The notes under the pieces were generated by a model. It was not told the DNA's origin and searched no databases. It worked only from the letters and a program-made list of their open reading frames with translations. From Planococcus sp. PAMC 21323 (lineage in GTDB: Bacteria; Bacillota; Bacilli; Bacillales_A; Planococcaceae): a DNA stretch of 64,000 nucleotides. Location of the stretch: the NCBI RefSeq assembly GCF_000785555.1, contig NZ_CP009129.1, positions 2,480,001 through 2,544,000 of the forward strand, read 5' to 3'. This document shows positions 11,146 through 22,289 of this stretch, piece by piece. The position numbers and the translations under genes were made by a program. Positions within the stretch are counted from its first letter, which is position 1. Each line of letters begins with the position of its first letter.

Positions 11146-11307
11146 CTACCGTGTATTCTTTTTTCTCGGATCTATTTGTTTCCATCCGAAATAAAATAAA
11201 TAAATCGCCAGAACCATAAAAGGAATCGATCCCATCGCTTTATTGTACAGGAAGAAAATCAGTATGACACAGATTGCGATGATTATGTAGTGTACAGCAT
11301 TTCGCAT
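11146..11307 (-). CDS. small hydrophobic membrane protein, 53 aa
   Basis: A short ORF with a good AGAAGGATGG ribosome binding site reads MRNAVHYIIIAICVILIFF and continues to a second hydrophobic stretch (about residues 30-41), then ends in a basic tail GWKQIDPRKKNTR. It predicts two membrane segments with a short hairpin between them. It lies alone upstream of rpoE on the same strand, 61 bases away. I do not recognise the family. The hydrophobic pattern, basic end and proper ribosome binding site make it likely to be real. Confidence 0.65.
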   Translation of the reverse strand: MRNAVHYIIIAICVILIFFLYNKAMGSIPFMVLAIYLFYFGWKQIDPRKKNTR

Positions 11308-11490
11308 AGGATCCATCCTTCTTGATTTCTGTGATGCGTATTCTTTTATTATACAGAAGATGGAGAGGGATATCGAATGGAAGATGTGTGAAAGGATGGT
11401 TTATGATTTAAGTTGCCTTATTTTTGGTAATTTTTTCTTTATTTCATTAATTTGTTGGATTTAATTACTTTTTCTTATCTTCTTTTTCGC

Positions 11491-11590
11491 TGACCGTGCG
11501 TATTCTTGTTTGAACGTGCGTATTTTCTCCTGAGCGTGCGTATTTCTATTTGAACGTGCATATTTCTATTTGAATGTGCGTATCGCTCTC
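11491..11590. repeat. five-unit tandem array, 20-bp period, core GTGCGTAT
   Basis: Five units of exactly 20 bases follow each other, each with GTGCGTAT (one unit GTGCATAT), and spacers such as TTCTATTTGAAC that are similar but not identical. The array lies directly beyond the icmF terminator. Arrays with the related core GACAGTAT and the same spacing occur at 45.06, 45.28 and 57.92 kb. The bases from 11,308 to 11,490 otherwise show nothing I can identify. Confidence 0.8.
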
Positions 11591-11599
11591 CCAACGCGC

Positions 11600-11645
11600 A
11601 AAAAAGATGGAACCCTTGCCATTCGACAAGTGTTCCATCTTTTTT
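11600..11645. terminator. intrinsic terminator of icmF
   Basis: A stem of about 18 bp with one mismatch (AAAAAAGATGGAAC with its complement) lies 15 bases beyond the icmF stop. A and T tracts on both arms would let it work in both directions. Confidence 0.85.
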
Positions 11646-11659
11646 AATCAAGCTTCTAC

Positions 11660-14600
11660 TTACATATTACGTCTATATTGTCCGCCTACTTCGTACAAAG
11701 CGGTTGTAATTTGGCCAAGACTTGCGACTTTTACGGTTTCCATCAATTCTTCAAAGATGTTGCCGCCAGTTTTCGCTGCTTGTTTTAGACGTTCCAACGC
11801 TTCAGCTGAATCGTTGCGTTCTTGGAACGCGCGAAGATTGCTGATTTGTGTTTCTTTTTCTTCTGTTGTGGCGCGGGCGATTTCCATTGCGTTGATGTCG
11901 TCGTCCGTTTGCGGATTCGGGTTCAAGTATGTGTTAACTCCGATAATCGGCAATTCGCCTGTGTGTTTTTTCATTTCGTAATGCATCGACTCTTCTTGGA
12001 TTTTGCCGCGCTGGTATTGTGTTTCCATTGCGCCCAAGACGCCTCCGCGGTCGTTGATGCGATCAAATTCAGTTAGCACCGCTTCTTCAACCAATTGGGT
12101 CATTTCTTCGATAATGAACGCGCCTTGTAACGGGTTTTCATTTTTCGAAAGACCGTGTTCTTTTGTGATGATCATTTGAATCGCCATTGCGCGACGAACT
12201 GATTCTTCTGTCGGCGTTGTGATAGCTTCATCGTATGCGTTTGTGTGCAATGAGTTACAGTTGTCTTGCAACGCCATTAACGCTTGAAGCGTTGTGCGGA
12301 TATCGTTAAAGTCGATTTCCTGCGCGTGCAAGCTACGTCCTGAAGTTTGTACATGGTATTTTAGTTTTTGGCTACGTTCGTTCGCGCCGTATTTATCGCG
12401 CATGACAACTGCCCAAATGCGACGTGCTACACGTCCAATAACTGTATACTCTGGATCCAGTCCATTCGAGAAGAAGAACGAAAGGTTAGGAGCAAAGTCA
12501 TCGATGTTCATGCCGCGGCTCAAGTAGTACTCTACGTAAGTGAAACCGTTCGACAATGTAAACGCCAATTGTGAAATCGGGTTCGCTCCTGCTTCTGCAA
12601 TATGGTAGCCCGAAATCGATACGGAATAATAGTTACGAACTTTGTGATCGATAAAGTATTGTTGAATATCGCCCATCATCCGTAATGCAAACTCAGTTGA
12701 GAAGATACATGTGTTTTGTCCTTGGTCTTCTTTTAGAATATCCGCTTGCACTGTTCCACGAACCACTTGTAGCGTTCCTTCACGAACTTCTGTGAATTCT
12801 TCTACAGTTAACGTGCGGCCTAATTTTTCTTCGTTAATTTTTACTTGCTGATCAATTGCTGTGTTCATGAACATTGCTAAAATTATCGGAGCCGGTCCGT
12901 TGATTGTCATTGATACAGAAGTCGTTGGTGCACAAAGGTCAAAGCCTTCGTACAATTTCTTCATGTCGTCCAATGTACAAATCGATACGCCCGACTCGCC
13001 GACTTTTCCGTAAATGTCCGGGCGGTGGTCTGGGTCTTCGCCGTAAAGCGTTACCGAGTCAAATGCTGTCGATAACCGCTTCGCATCGTCGTCTTTTGAT
13101 AAGTAATGGAAACGACGGTTTGTACGTTCAGGCGTTCCTTCACCCGCAAACTGGCGTTTTGGATCTTCTCCTGCACGTTTGAACGGGAATACGCCCGCTG
13201 TGTAAGGGAATGAACCTGGAGCGTTCTCCAAATAAACCCATGACAAAATTTCGCCATAATCAACGAATTTCGGCAATACCACGCGTGGCACTTTAATGCC
13301 TGACAAACTTTCTGTACGTAAAATCGTACGGATTTCTTTGTCACGTACCGTTGTGACAAATTCGTCACCCGCGTACATTTCTTTTAAAGCATCCCAGTTG
13401 TTTAGAATGCGTTTTGATTCGGCTGTTAGTTCATCGCGAACGCCTTCTGCAAGCGATTCGAGTGAAGCGACTAAAGCGTCATCTGGCGCTTTTTCTTTTA
13501 CCGCTTCAATTGCTCCTTCTAATTGGAACAAACGACGCGCAAAAGCAGATTGCTCTTTTGTTTTCGCGTGATAGCCACGAACTGTATCTGTTAATTCGCG
13601 TAAATAATAGCGACGTTCGTTTGGAATAATGAGGTTTTCTTTTTGTGTTTTTACGAATTTATCGTAATCTGTTTCCCAATCCGTTCCACATTTTTCATTT
13701 ACTTTGCCTACTAATGCAGCAAATAACGAGTTTGTGCCTTTGTCGTTAAATTGACTAGCGATTGTGCCGTAAACTGGCATATCGTCTAGCTCTTTGTCCC
13801 ACATTAGACGACTGCGTTGGAATTGCTTTTGCACTTGACGAAGCGCGTCTTGTGAACCGCTACGTTCGAATTTATTGATACAAATTAAATCTGCATAGTC
13901 AATCATGTCGATTTTCTCAAGCTGTGACGGGGCACCAAACTCGCTTGTCATAACATACATCGAAACGTCTGAGAAGTTCGCAATTTCTGCATCGCCTTGT
14001 CCAATACCGCTCGTTTCAACAACGATTAAGTCAAAATCAGCCGCTTTTACAACGTCTAATACGTCACCGATTGCGCCTGACAACTCAGAACGTGAACCAC
14101 GTGTCGCAAGACTTCTCATAAAGACGCGTTTGTTGAAGATGGCGTTCATGCGAATACGGTCGCCAAGAAGTGCGCCGCCTGTTTTTTGTTTTGTTGGATC
14201 GATTGATAAAATCGCAATTTTTTTGTCTGGAAGTTCTGATAAGAAACGACGAATTAATTCGTCCGTTAACGAACTTTTACCCGCTCCACCTGTTCCTGTA
14301 ATCCCAAGAATCGGTGTGTTTTTCGTTTTTGCACGGACCGTTTTTAACAATTCTGTTGTATCGGTGTCGCGTGTATGTGCTTCTTCTGCTGCGGTAATCG
14401 CGTTTGCCAGTACAACCGGCTCTTCAGATGATAAGTTGTCAAAAGACTGACCCTCTTTAACTGTTGAGAAATCACATTCTTCAACAATTTCTGTGATCAT
14501 GCCTTGTAAGCCTTTTTTACGGCCATCTTCAGGTGAAAAAATCCCCGCAACGCCATATGCTTCAAGTTCTTTAATTTCACGTGGCAAAATAACACCGCCG

Positions 14601-14911
14601 CCTCCGCCGTAAATGCGGATATGCGATGCACCTTTTTCTTTTAATAAGTCATACATATACTTAAAGTATTCCATATGACCGCCTTGGTAAGAAGAAATAC
14701 AAATTCCTTGAACGTCTTCTTGGATTGCGGCATTTACTACTTCTTCAACCGAACGGTTATGACCTAAGTGAATCACTTCGGCACCACTTGCTTGTAGAAT
14801 ACGGCGCATAATATTAATTGACGCGTCATGACCGTCAAACAGGCTTGAAGCCGTTACAAAACGGATATGGTTTTTTGGCTGATAAGTTTTCGCTTCTTCA
14901 ATGATCGCCAT
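11660..14911 (-). CDS. icmF: fused isobutyryl-CoA mutase IcmF
   Basis: IcmF interconverts isobutyryl-CoA and butyryl-CoA with adenosylcobalamin. The 1083-residue fusion has an N-terminal B12-binding domain (Asp26-x-His28 in LFDGHDAS), a MeaI-type G-protein chaperone domain (P-loop GTGGAGKS at 206-213), a linker and a C-terminal mutase TIM barrel from about residue 560. The domain order separates it from methylmalonyl-CoA mutase. The start shares one base with the tetR stop (TAATG), so the two are translationally coupled. It ends the fatty acyl-CoA gene block. The cobalamin cluster about 8 kb away can provide its cofactor. Some relatives also isomerise pivalyl- or isovaleryl-CoA. Confidence 0.94.
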   Translation of the reverse strand: MAIIEEAKTYQPKNHIRFVTASSLFDGHDASINIMRRILQASGAEVIHLGHNRSVEEVVNAAIQEDVQGICISSYQGGHMEYFKYMYDLLKEKGASHIRIYGGGGGVILPREIKELEAYGVAGIFSPEDGRKKGLQGMITEIVEECDFSTVKEGQSFDNLSSEEPVVLANAITAAEEAHTRDTDTTELLKTVRAKTKNTPILGITGTGGAGKSSLTDELIRRFLSELPDKKIAILSIDPTKQKTGGALLGDRIRMNAIFNKRVFMRSLATRGSRSELSGAIGDVLDVVKAADFDLIVVETSGIGQGDAEIANFSDVSMYVMTSEFGAPSQLEKIDMIDYADLICINKFERSGSQDALRQVQKQFQRSRLMWDKELDDMPVYGTIASQFNDKGTNSLFAALVGKVNEKCGTDWETDYDKFVKTQKENLIIPNERRYYLRELTDTVRGYHAKTKEQSAFARRLFQLEGAIEAVKEKAPDDALVASLESLAEGVRDELTAESKRILNNWDALKEMYAGDEFVTTVRDKEIRTILRTESLSGIKVPRVVLPKFVDYGEILSWVYLENAPGSFPYTAGVFPFKRAGEDPKRQFAGEGTPERTNRRFHYLSKDDDAKRLSTAFDSVTLYGEDPDHRPDIYGKVGESGVSICTLDDMKKLYEGFDLCAPTTSVSMTINGPAPIILAMFMNTAIDQQVKINEEKLGRTLTVEEFTEVREGTLQVVRGTVQADILKEDQGQNTCIFSTEFALRMMGDIQQYFIDHKVRNYYSVSISGYHIAEAGANPISQLAFTLSNGFTYVEYYLSRGMNIDDFAPNLSFFFSNGLDPEYTVIGRVARRIWAVVMRDKYGANERSQKLKYHVQTSGRSLHAQEIDFNDIRTTLQALMALQDNCNSLHTNAYDEAITTPTEESVRRAMAIQMIITKEHGLSKNENPLQGAFIIEEMTQLVEEAVLTEFDRINDRGGVLGAMETQYQRGKIQEESMHYEMKKHTGELPIIGVNTYLNPNPQTDDDINAMEIARATTEEKETQISNLRAFQERNDSAEALERLKQAAKTGGNIFEELMETVKVASLGQITTALYEVGGQYRRNM

Positions 14912-15558
14912 TATAATTTAGCCCCCTGTGTTGATATTTTTTCTCCTGCCATCCCCTGCAAAAGAAACTGTGTTTGAATATCGATAAATTCTTGAATGGT
15001 GTAGCCATCAAATGCCCATCTTCTAAATGCCCACATTTGCCCTTGAACAAATAAATGATGAGAGGCCATGCCCACTTCTTTTGTAGTCATGTCAATTTCG
15101 CCGTTTTCCACACATTGTGTCAACAAGCGTTCAAAAATCGCGACCATTTCGAGTTCTTTTTTGAGCACATAGCTTAAGGCGTCTTTTGGCAAGGATTTGG
15201 ATTCCTGGTACATGACAACGAATTCATCCTGCATTTCGTCAATTAATGTGTAATAATGTTCAATCGCCATTGCTAGTACACTAATAGATCCTTGTTCAAT
15301 ATCGAGCCTGTCGAGGCGTGTATGCACTTCGTCATAAATCGAGTCACAAACAAGATACAACACATCTTCTTTTGTCCGGATGTATTCGTATAAAGTTCCA
15401 ATGCTAAAACCTGCTGCTTTAGCAATTTCTCGTGTCGTCGTCCGGTGAAAGCCTTTTTCTTTAAATAGCGTGACAGCGCCGCGAATCATTTGTTCACGAC
15501 GCTTTTCTATTAAGCTTTCATCTTTCACGGAAGACTCAATCTCACGCTTTTTGTTCAT
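14911..15558 (-). CDS. TetR family regulator of acyl-CoA catabolism (FadR-like)
   Basis: A 215-residue TetR protein with a helix-turn-helix at about residues 20-66 ([31 protein letters not shown] in short blocks) and a C-terminal ligand domain. Family members of this type, such as FadR of Bacillus, release DNA when bound to long-chain acyl-CoA. It is co-transcribed with two acyl-CoA dehydrogenase genes and overlaps icmF by one base. Two matching palindromes at 20,023-20,041 and 22,387-22,403 are the likely operators. It could instead respond to a short or branched acyl-CoA. Confidence 0.85.
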   Translation of the reverse strand: MNKKREIESSVKDESLIEKRREQMIRGAVTLFKEKGFHRTTTREIAKAAGFSIGTLYEYIRTKEDVLYLVCDSIYDEVHTRLDRLDIEQGSISVLAMAIEHYYTLIDEMQDEFVVMYQESKSLPKDALSYVLKKELEMVAIFERLLTQCVENGEIDMTTKEVGMASHHLFVQGQMWAFRRWAFDGYTIQEFIDIQTQFLLQGMAGEKISTQGAKL

Positions 15559-15573
15559 AAGGCAACCCTCCGC

Positions 15574-16713
15574 TTATTTCGTGACCATCCGAGAAATAAC
15601 AAGACGCTGAACTTCTTGTGTACCTTCGTAAATTTGTGTGATTTTCGCATCGCGCATATAGCGTTCAACTGGATAGTCTTTTGTATAACCGTAGCCACCG
15701 AATACTTGTACTGCTTCAACGGTCACTTTCATCGCCGTGTCACCTGCCATTAATTTGGCCATTGCTGACTCTTTGCTGTAAGACAATTTGTTCGACTCTA
15801 GCCAAGCAGCTTGGTACGTCAACAAACGAGAAGCTTCGATTGAAGTTGCCATATCTGCTAATTTAAATGAAACTCCTTGGTTAACCAAGATTGGTTTACC
15901 GAATTGCTCACGCTCTTTTGCGTAATCGATTGATGCATCAAGTGCACCTTGTGCGATTCCAACCGCTTGAGCTGCAATTCCGTTACGGCCGCCGTCAAGT
16001 GTTTGCATCGCAATTTTGAATCCTTGGCCAAGTTCGCCTAAAACGTTTTCTTTAGGTACGCGGCAGTTATCAAAAATAATTTCTGTTGTCGGGCTTGAAC
16101 GAATGCCTAGCTTACGCTCTTTTTTACCAACTGAGAAACCTTCAAAGTCTTTTTCAACGATAAACGCTGTCGTACCTTTATGTTTCGATTCTGGGTCTGT
16201 TACAGCGAAAACGACATAAATGTCTGCAATCCCACCGTTTGTAATAAAGATTTTCGAACCATTTAATACGTAATGATCGCCATCTTCTCTTGCAGATGTG
16301 CGCATAGAACCTGCATCAGAACCTGCAGATGGTTCTGTTAAACCGTAAGCACCAATTTTTGTTCCTTCAGCCATTGGACGAAGGTATTTTTGTTTTTGCT
16401 CTTCTGTTCCAAATGTATATACCGGCCATCCAGCTAATGAAGTATGTGCTGATAAGGTTACGCCCGTTGAAGCACATACGCGTGATAATTCTTCAACTGC
16501 GATGCAGTATGCCAAATAATCTGAGCCAATTCCGCCGTACTCTTCTGGCCATGGAATTCCTGTTAAGCCAAGTTCAGCCATTTTGTCGAAAATTTCACGG
16601 TCAAAACGTTCTTCTTCGTCGCGTTCTTCTGCAGTAGGTGCTACTTCTTTGTTTGCGAAATCTCTTACCATTTTTCGGATCATTTGGTGTTCTTCAGATA
16701 GTTGGAAATTCAT
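15574..16713 (-). CDS. acyl-CoA dehydrogenase
   Basis: A 379-residue FAD-dependent acyl-CoA dehydrogenase that introduces the first double bond in beta-oxidation. The catalytic Glu363 sits in [10 protein letters not shown], the hallmark position of short-chain and butyryl-CoA dehydrogenases, and the FAD-binding blocks [14 protein letters not shown] and [18 protein letters not shown] are present. Electrons normally pass to ETF and then to quinone. It lies 14 bases after a paralogue that shares most of these motifs. Substrate length cannot be read from the sequence. Confidence 0.93.
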   Translation of the reverse strand: MNFQLSEEHQMIRKMVRDFANKEVAPTAEERDEEERFDREIFDKMAELGLTGIPWPEEYGGIGSDYLAYCIAVEELSRVCASTGVTLSAHTSLAGWPVYTFGTEEQKQKYLRPMAEGTKIGAYGLTEPSAGSDAGSMRTSAREDGDHYVLNGSKIFITNGGIADIYVVFAVTDPESKHKGTTAFIVEKDFEGFSVGKKERKLGIRSSPTTEIIFDNCRVPKENVLGELGQGFKIAMQTLDGGRNGIAAQAVGIAQGALDASIDYAKEREQFGKPILVNQGVSFKLADMATSIEASRLLTYQAAWLESNKLSYSKESAMAKLMAGDTAMKVTVEAVQVFGGYGYTKDYPVERYMRDAKITQIYEGTQEVQRLVISRMVTK

Positions 16714-16727
16714 TTTTTATTCCTCCA

Positions 16728-17864
16728 TTATTTGGTTAGTTGTTTGCTAATAACGATGCGTTGGATTTCACTCGTGCCTTCGTAAATTTCCGTTACTTTC
16801 GCGTCACGGAATAAACGCTCAACTGGGTAATCTTTTGTATAACCGTAACCACCGAATACTTGGATTGCTTCAATCGTTACGTCCATTGCTGTTTTTGAAG
16901 CAAAAAGCTTGGCCATTGAAGCTTCTTTATTACACTCTTTGCCTTTTGAATACAGGTCAGCTGCGTTATAAACAAGCAATTTCGCCGCTTCTACTTGCGT
17001 TGCCATATCAGCTAGCTTAAAGCCAACACCTTGTTGATGAGCAATTGGTTTACCAAACTGCTCGCGTTCTTTTGCGTAAGCTACAGCGTATTCATAAGCC
17101 GCTTCAGCGATTCCAAGTGCTTGTGCTGCGATACCAATACGTCCAACGTTCAAATTCGCCATTGCGATGCTGAATCCTTTATTTTCTTCACCTAATAAGT
17201 TTTCAGCTGGTACGCGCATATTCTCGAATGTTAATTGAACTGTTTTCGAACCGTGAAGACCCATTTTCTTTTCATTTTTACCAATGATCAAGCCTGGCGT
17301 GTCTTTTTCAACAATAAAAGCTGAAATTCCTCGAGATCCTGCTTCTGGTTTTGTAGAAGCAAAGACAATGTACGTATCAGCTGCTCCACCGTTCGTAATA
17401 AAAACTTTTGAGCCATTTAATACATAGTCATCGCCGTCTAAAACAGCTTTTGTTTTCAAGCTCCCAGCATCAGATCCTGCAGCAGGTTCTGTTAAACAGA
17501 AAGCACCTAAGTATTCGCCACTTGCTAGTTTTGGTACATATTTTTCAATTTGCTGTTGCGATCCGAAATTTAAAATCGGGTTTGTGCCAACAGACGTATG
17601 AACAGATAAAATAACTCCGATCACACCGCTCGCTTTCGATAATTCATGAATCGCTGTGATATATGAAGTAAAGTCCATTTCTGAGCCGCCGTATTTTTCA
17701 GGAGCCGTAATCCCCATTAATCCAAGCTCGCCCATTTTCTTTAAAATCGCTGTTGGAAATTCATCGTTTTCCATATTTTCAATAAATGGTGTAATTTCTT
17801 CTTTTGCAAAGTCTCGCACCATGTTGCGCATCATAAGTTGTTCATCTGTAAAGTGCAAATCCAT
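16728..17864 (-). CDS. acyl-CoA dehydrogenase (AcdA-like)
   Basis: A second 378-residue acyl-CoA dehydrogenase with catalytic Glu362 in IYEGTSEIQR and the same FAD-binding blocks. Tandem paralogues of this kind usually differ in chain-length or branched-chain preference. Together with IcmF this suggests that the block handles butyryl- and isobutyryl-CoA as well as longer chains. This is inference. It follows hbd by 18 bases and has its own GGAGG ribosome binding site. Confidence 0.93.
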   Translation of the reverse strand: MDLHFTDEQLMMRNMVRDFAKEEITPFIENMENDEFPTAILKKMGELGLMGITAPEKYGGSEMDFTSYITAIHELSKASGVIGVILSVHTSVGTNPILNFGSQQQIEKYVPKLASGEYLGAFCLTEPAAGSDAGSLKTKAVLDGDDYVLNGSKVFITNGGAADTYIVFASTKPEAGSRGISAFIVEKDTPGLIIGKNEKKMGLHGSKTVQLTFENMRVPAENLLGEENKGFSIAMANLNVGRIGIAAQALGIAEAAYEYAVAYAKEREQFGKPIAHQQGVGFKLADMATQVEAAKLLVYNAADLYSKGKECNKEASMAKLFASKTAMDVTIEAIQVFGGYGYTKDYPVERLFRDAKVTEIYEGTSEIQRIVISKQLTK

Positions 17865-17882
17865 AAGGTTTCCTCCTAAATA

Positions 17883-18734
17883 TTATGCGTAGCTATAAAA
17901 TCCGCGTCCAGTTTTCTTACCAAGCCATCCCGCTTTTACGTATTGACGCAATAATGGGCTCGGACGATATTTGCTGTCGCCAAATCCTTCATGCAACACT
18001 TCCATAATATAAAGGCACGTATCAAGTCCGATAAAATCAGCTAATTCTAACGGTCCCATTGGATGGTTCATACCCATTTTCATGATATCGTCGATTGCTT
18101 CTTTTGTAGCGACACCTTCTTGAAGTGTGAAAATCGCTTCGTTGATCATCGGCATCAAAATTCGGTTAGACACAAATCCTGGAAAATCATTTACTTCTAC
18201 AGGTGTTTTTGACAATTGAACTGTCATTTCTTCTACTTTTTTATATACTTCATCAGAAGTTGCCAAGCCACGAATAATTTCTACTAATTTCATGACTGGT
18301 ACTGGGTTCATAAAATGCATACCGATTACTTGTTCTGGGCGATTTGTTACTGCCGCAATTTCTGTAATTGGTAGCGATGATGTGTTTGTTGCTAAAATGG
18401 CATGCTTTGGAGTTACTTCATCCAATGTTTTAAAAATGCTATGTTTAATAGCCATGTTTTCAACAGCTGCTTCGATAACAATATCAACATCGTGCGCGTC
18501 TTTTAAATCTAATGAAGACGTGATGCGGCCAAGAACTGCTATTTTCTCATCTTCTGTCATCCGACCTTTTTCCACATTGCGTGATAAGTTTTTCGTGATT
18601 GATGCAATGCCTTTATCGTATGCTTCTTGTTTCATATCGTTTAACTTCACATTTAATCCCGCTTGTGCACAAACTTGTGCGATGCCAGAACCCATTTGTC
18701 CTGCACCAATAACCATTACGTTTTGAATCGACAT
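17883..18734 (-). CDS. 3-hydroxyacyl-CoA (3-hydroxybutyryl-CoA) dehydrogenase
   Basis: A 283-residue NAD-dependent dehydrogenase that oxidises 3-hydroxyacyl-CoA to 3-ketoacyl-CoA. It shows the Rossmann motif [11 protein letters not shown] at 10-20, the catalytic His-Glu region in [11 protein letters not shown], and the C-terminal domain with [17 protein letters not shown]. The single-domain size fits 3-hydroxybutyryl-CoA dehydrogenases (MmgB/Hbd). It starts two bases after the thiolase stop, so the two are coupled. No enoyl-CoA hydratase gene is in this block. Confidence 0.93.
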   Translation of the reverse strand: MSIQNVMVIGAGQMGSGIAQVCAQAGLNVKLNDMKQEAYDKGIASITKNLSRNVEKGRMTEDEKIAVLGRITSSLDLKDAHDVDIVIEAAVENMAIKHSIFKTLDEVTPKHAILATNTSSLPITEIAAVTNRPEQVIGMHFMNPVPVMKLVEIIRGLATSDEVYKKVEEMTVQLSKTPVEVNDFPGFVSNRILMPMINEAIFTLQEGVATKEAIDDIMKMGMNHPMGPLELADFIGLDTCLYIMEVLHEGFGDSKYRPSPLLRQYVKAGWLGKKTGRGFYSYA

Positions 18735-18736
18735 AC

Positions 18737-19930
18737 TTATTTTTCCTCCTTAGGAACGCTAATCATAATCGCGTCGCCTTGTCCGCCACCAGAGCAGATG
18801 GCTGCGATACCAATGCCGCCTCCGCGACGTTTTAATTCGTAAGCGAGTGTTAAAATAATGCGCGCACCGCTTGCACCAATTGGGTGACCAAGTGCTACAG
18901 ATCCGCCGTTGACGTTAACTTTTTCAGCGTCAAGTCCAGCAATTTTCGAGCTCGCTAATGCCACTGCTGCAAAAGCTTCGTTAATTTCGAATAAATCAAT
19001 TTCATCAATCGATTTACCGGTTTTTTTCAATAGCTCATTAATAACAATTCCTGGAGTTTCAGGGAAACGATGTGGTTCAATTGCCACTTCTGTATGAGAC
19101 AGAACATGAGCTAATACGTTTTTGCCTTCTTTTTGTGCGCGTTCTTCACTCATCAAGACAAGTGCTGCAGCACCGTCGTTAATTCCAGGTGCGTTTCCGG
19201 CAGTAATCGTGCCATCTTTTCCAAATGCAGGTTTTAGTTTTGCTAATGCTTCAATTGTTGAGTTAGCGCGCGGAGCCTCGTCCACATCAACCGTGATAGG
19301 ATCTCCTTTGCGCTGCGGAATATCGATTGCTACGATTTCGTCAGCGAATAAATCTTTTGCCTTAATTGCACGCTCATGTGAACGAGCTGACCACTTGTCT
19401 TGCTCTTCACGCGACAAGTCGAAATCATTTGCAGTTGAGTTACCGTAAGTTCCCATATGGACACGGTCTGGGTGGAATGAACACGACAAACCATCATGTA
19501 CCATGCCATCAATTACTTGTGAATCGCCCATGCGAAGGCCCCAACGTGCTTTTGGTAAATAATAAGGTGCATTTGACATCGATTCCATGCCGCCTGCAAC
19601 GATAACTTCTTCGTCGCCTAAACGGATAATTTGGTCGGCCAATGTGACACTCCGCATACCCGATGCGCAAACTTTATTAATTGTTTCTGATTTTACGTTA
19701 TATGGAATTCCCGCTTTCGTTGCTGCTTGGCGAGATGGAATTTGCCCTTGACCTGCTTGTAGAACATTGCCCATGATGACTTCTTGAACTTCTTTTGGTT
19801 GGATATCTGCACGGCTCATTGCAGCTTTGATCGCTTCTGCTCCAAGATCACTTGCTGATAATGTGCTCAAGTTGCCTCCGAATTTCCCAAATGCTGTACG
19901 TGCTCCGTCAAGTATGACTGTTTTTGCCAT
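18737..19930 (-). CDS. acetyl-CoA acetyltransferase (thiolase)
   Basis: A 397-residue thiolase that cleaves 3-ketoacyl-CoA with CoA or condenses two acetyl-CoA. The nucleophile is Cys88 in [11 protein letters not shown]. The later active-site motifs [13 protein letters not shown] and CSGGGQGDA are all present. It is the first gene of a run thl-hbd-acd-acd-tetR-icmF. A perfect cre site and an operator-like palindrome lie in its leader and promoter, which suggests control by CcpA and by the local TetR protein. Confidence 0.93.
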   Translation of the reverse strand: MAKTVILDGARTAFGKFGGNLSTLSASDLGAEAIKAAMSRADIQPKEVQEVIMGNVLQAGQGQIPSRQAATKAGIPYNVKSETINKVCASGMRSVTLADQIIRLGDEEVIVAGGMESMSNAPYYLPKARWGLRMGDSQVIDGMVHDGLSCSFHPDRVHMGTYGNSTANDFDLSREEQDKWSARSHERAIKAKDLFADEIVAIDIPQRKGDPITVDVDEAPRANSTIEALAKLKPAFGKDGTITAGNAPGINDGAAALVLMSEERAQKEGKNVLAHVLSHTEVAIEPHRFPETPGIVINELLKKTGKSIDEIDLFEINEAFAAVALASSKIAGLDAEKVNVNGGSVALGHPIGASGARIILTLAYELKRRGGGIGIAAICSGGGQGDAIMISVPKEEK

Positions 19931-19959
19931 GATGATTTTCCTCCCTTAATGTGTTTCGT

Positions 19960-19973
19960 TGTAAACGTTTTCA
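19960..19973 (-). promoter_or_regulatory. cre site (CcpA operator) in the thiolase leader
   Basis: On the minus strand TGAAAACGTTTACA fits the catabolite-response consensus TGWAANCGNTNWCA at every defined position. It lies between the likely -10 box and the thiolase start, where bound CcpA would block elongation. Bacillus beta-oxidation genes are known to be glucose-repressed. Confidence 0.75.
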
Positions 19974-20014
19974 ACTGCTCTAAAAAAATAAAGCGAGTTG
20001 CTTTTTCTGTCGGC

Positions 20015-20041
20015 ATTATATTGACTGAACGCTCGCTCGGT
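20015..20041 (-). promoter_or_regulatory. thiolase operon promoter with TetR-type operator
   Basis: TATAAT (minus strand, 20015-20020) is preceded at once by the imperfect palindrome GACTGAACGCTCGCTCGGT (20023-20041). The -35 box is weak. The palindrome shares GACTGAAYGCTCRYTCR with a second site upstream of fadF, so a common repressor, most simply the TetR protein of this operon, would cover the promoter. Confidence 0.65.
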
Positions 20042-20055
20042 TTTTGAGCAAAAGA

Positions 20056-20078
20056 AAAGGGAGCATTCGACTCCCTTT
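20056..20078 (-). terminator. intrinsic terminator of fadF
   Basis: An 8-bp stem AAAGGGAG/CTCCCTTT with a 7-base loop is followed on the minus strand by TCTTTTG. It lies about 75 bases beyond the fadF stop and ahead of the thiolase promoter. Confidence 0.75.
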
Positions 20079-20153
20079 CATTTCTTACTTATGCTGTTAT
20101 TCTACTCAAATTTCTGTTATTAAGCAATTATTTTTTACTCAGTAGCTAAATGC

Positions 20154-22289
20154 TTATTGGACAATTGCTTCTGGTTCTGGCGTTGCATTTCCGAGAACAG
20201 CCATTTCCAATAGCTCAGCTACATCGTAAGTGCCAACTTGTTCTTCTACTTCTTTTGCTTTCGTACCATCTGATAACATCGTCAAGCAGTATGGACAACC
20301 AGAAGAGATCATCGTTGGGCTTACTTCAAGTGCTTGTTCAGTACGCGCAACGTTTACGCGATGACCTGCATCTTCTTCCATCCACATCATTCCGCCACCG
20401 GCTCCACAGCACATGCCGTCTTCACGGTTACGTTTCATTTCAACCAATTCTACGCCTTCGATCGCTTTTAATATTTCGCGCGGTGCGTCGTAAACATCGT
20501 TATAGCGACCAAGGTAACAAGAATCGTGGAACGTAATTCGTTCGTTTACCGGGAATTGTGGTTTAAGACGTCCCTCTTGAACAAGATCAAATAGCATTTC
20601 GGTATGGTGATAAACTTCCGCTTTAAAGCCGAAATCTGGGTATTCGTTTTTGAAAATATTATATGCGTGCGGATCAATCGTAACGATTTTCTTGATCTCT
20701 GCTTTTTCAAATTCTTTGATATTGCCTGTCGCTAGTTCTTGGAACAAGAATTCATTACCTAGACGACGTGGAGTATCGCCTGAATTTTTCTCTTTGTTTC
20801 CGAGAATCGCAAATTTCACTCCTGCCTCATTCATCAAACGAGCAAATGATAAAGCGATTTTTTGTGAACGGCTGTCGAATGATCCCATCGAGCCAACCCA
20901 GAATAAGAATTCAAATTCTTCTCCTGCTTTGTTCATTTCTTTTACCGTTGGGATATGAATATCTGGACGTGCATCTCTCCAGTTTTCTTTTTCTTTACGG
21001 TTAAGACCCCATGGATTTCCTTGACGTTCGATGTTTGTCATCGCACGCTGTGCATCCGGGTCCATTTTACCTTCTGTCATCACAAGGTAACGACGAAGAT
21101 CGATAATTTTATCAACATGCTCGTTCATAACTGGACATTGGTCTTCACAGTTACGGCAAGTTGTACATGCCCAAATTTCTTCTTCTGTAATAACGTCTCC
21201 GATTAAGCTCGGGCTATAAAGTTCATCGATTGTAATGCCTTCAGCGCCAGCAGCCATTGCTAGCTGGTTTCCTTGTGTGTTGTTAAATGCCATTGCTGGC
21301 ACCCAAGGTTTTTTCTGCGTCATAACAGCTCCTGTATTTGTCAGGTTGTCACGAAGTTTTGTAATCAGGTCCATTGGTGACAGCATTTTCCCTGTTCCAG
21401 TTGCTGGACACATATTCGTACAACGACCACATTCTACGCAAGCGTAGAAATCAATCATTTGGCTTTGTGAGAAATCAGTGATTTTCCCTACACCAAATGA
21501 TGGCATCGCATCAGGATCTTCTTCGTCTTCCATTTCTTCAAAGTTGATTGGTTTTAAGCGACCTACATGATCAACTCTGTGGAACCATGTGTTAACTGGT
21601 CCGAAGATTAAGTGAGCGTGTTTTGATTGTGGAACATAAACCAAGAATGTAAGTAGGAATAGTAAATGTGCCCACCACATGATATAGAAAATCGTAACGG
21701 TTGCCGCTTCAGGTAACCAAGCAAATGCACTAGCTACTAAAGATGCTACTGGTTCAGTCCAAGCAGTTTCATGTCCGTGCCAGTTCATGTTCATTCCGTT
21801 TCCAATTAGTACAGTGACCATTAAGCCACCAATGAAAATTAACACAAGCCCTGACTTCCATCCGCGTTTCAAACGAACAAGCTTTTCAATATAACGTCTG
21901 TAGAACGCCCATATCACTGCGACTAAAATTGTTAATGTCACAATTTCTTGGAAGAACGTGAAAGCTGGATAAAGAGGTCCTAGTGGCAAATGTGAATCCG
22001 GAGATAAGCCTTTGATAATAAAATCAATAGCACTCGCCTGAACCAACAAGAACCCGTAGAAGAACATGACGTGAATCGTTCCACTCTTTTTATCTTTCAA
22101 TAATTTTTTCTGACCAAATACGTTGACCATGACTTTACGCAAACGCTCGTTAAAATTTTCTTCAAACTCGACTTTTTTCCCGAGTTGGATAAAATCATAT
22201 CTCGACTTCAATAAATAGATGAAGAGATAAACTGCGTAAGCGGTTACAGCTATGAATAAAACCCAGTTTGCAATTAATAATGGCTCCAT
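20154..22289 (-). CDS. fadF: membrane Fe-S oxidoreductase FadF (HdrD/DsrK-like)
   Basis: A 711-residue protein with about six N-terminal membrane helices resembling a cytochrome b/NarI domain, two 4Fe-4S motifs (Cys284-287-290-294 and Cys375-378-381-385), and C-terminal CCG domains with HDSCYLGR and CCGAGGG. The design suits passing electrons from reduced ETF, loaded by acyl-CoA dehydrogenases, to the quinone pool. That role is proposed for the FadF family. The gene is next to acdA and rpoE in Bacillus, and here it heads the acyl-CoA block. An operator-like palindrome lies about 100 bases upstream. Confidence 0.9.
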   Translation of the reverse strand: MEPLLIANWVLFIAVTAYAVYLFIYLLKSRYDFIQLGKKVEFEENFNERLRKVMVNVFGQKKLLKDKKSGTIHVMFFYGFLLVQASAIDFIIKGLSPDSHLPLGPLYPAFTFFQEIVTLTILVAVIWAFYRRYIEKLVRLKRGWKSGLVLIFIGGLMVTVLIGNGMNMNWHGHETAWTEPVASLVASAFAWLPEAATVTIFYIMWWAHLLFLLTFLVYVPQSKHAHLIFGPVNTWFHRVDHVGRLKPINFEEMEDEEDPDAMPSFGVGKITDFSQSQMIDFYACVECGRCTNMCPATGTGKMLSPMDLITKLRDNLTNTGAVMTQKKPWVPAMAFNNTQGNQLAMAAGAEGITIDELYSPSLIGDVITEEEIWACTTCRNCEDQCPVMNEHVDKIIDLRRYLVMTEGKMDPDAQRAMTNIERQGNPWGLNRKEKENWRDARPDIHIPTVKEMNKAGEEFEFLFWVGSMGSFDSRSQKIALSFARLMNEAGVKFAILGNKEKNSGDTPRRLGNEFLFQELATGNIKEFEKAEIKKIVTIDPHAYNIFKNEYPDFGFKAEVYHHTEMLFDLVQEGRLKPQFPVNERITFHDSCYLGRYNDVYDAPREILKAIEGVELVEMKRNREDGMCCGAGGGMMWMEEDAGHRVNVARTEQALEVSPTMISSGCPYCLTMLSDGTKAKEVEEQVGTYDVAELLEMAVLGNATPEPEAIVQ

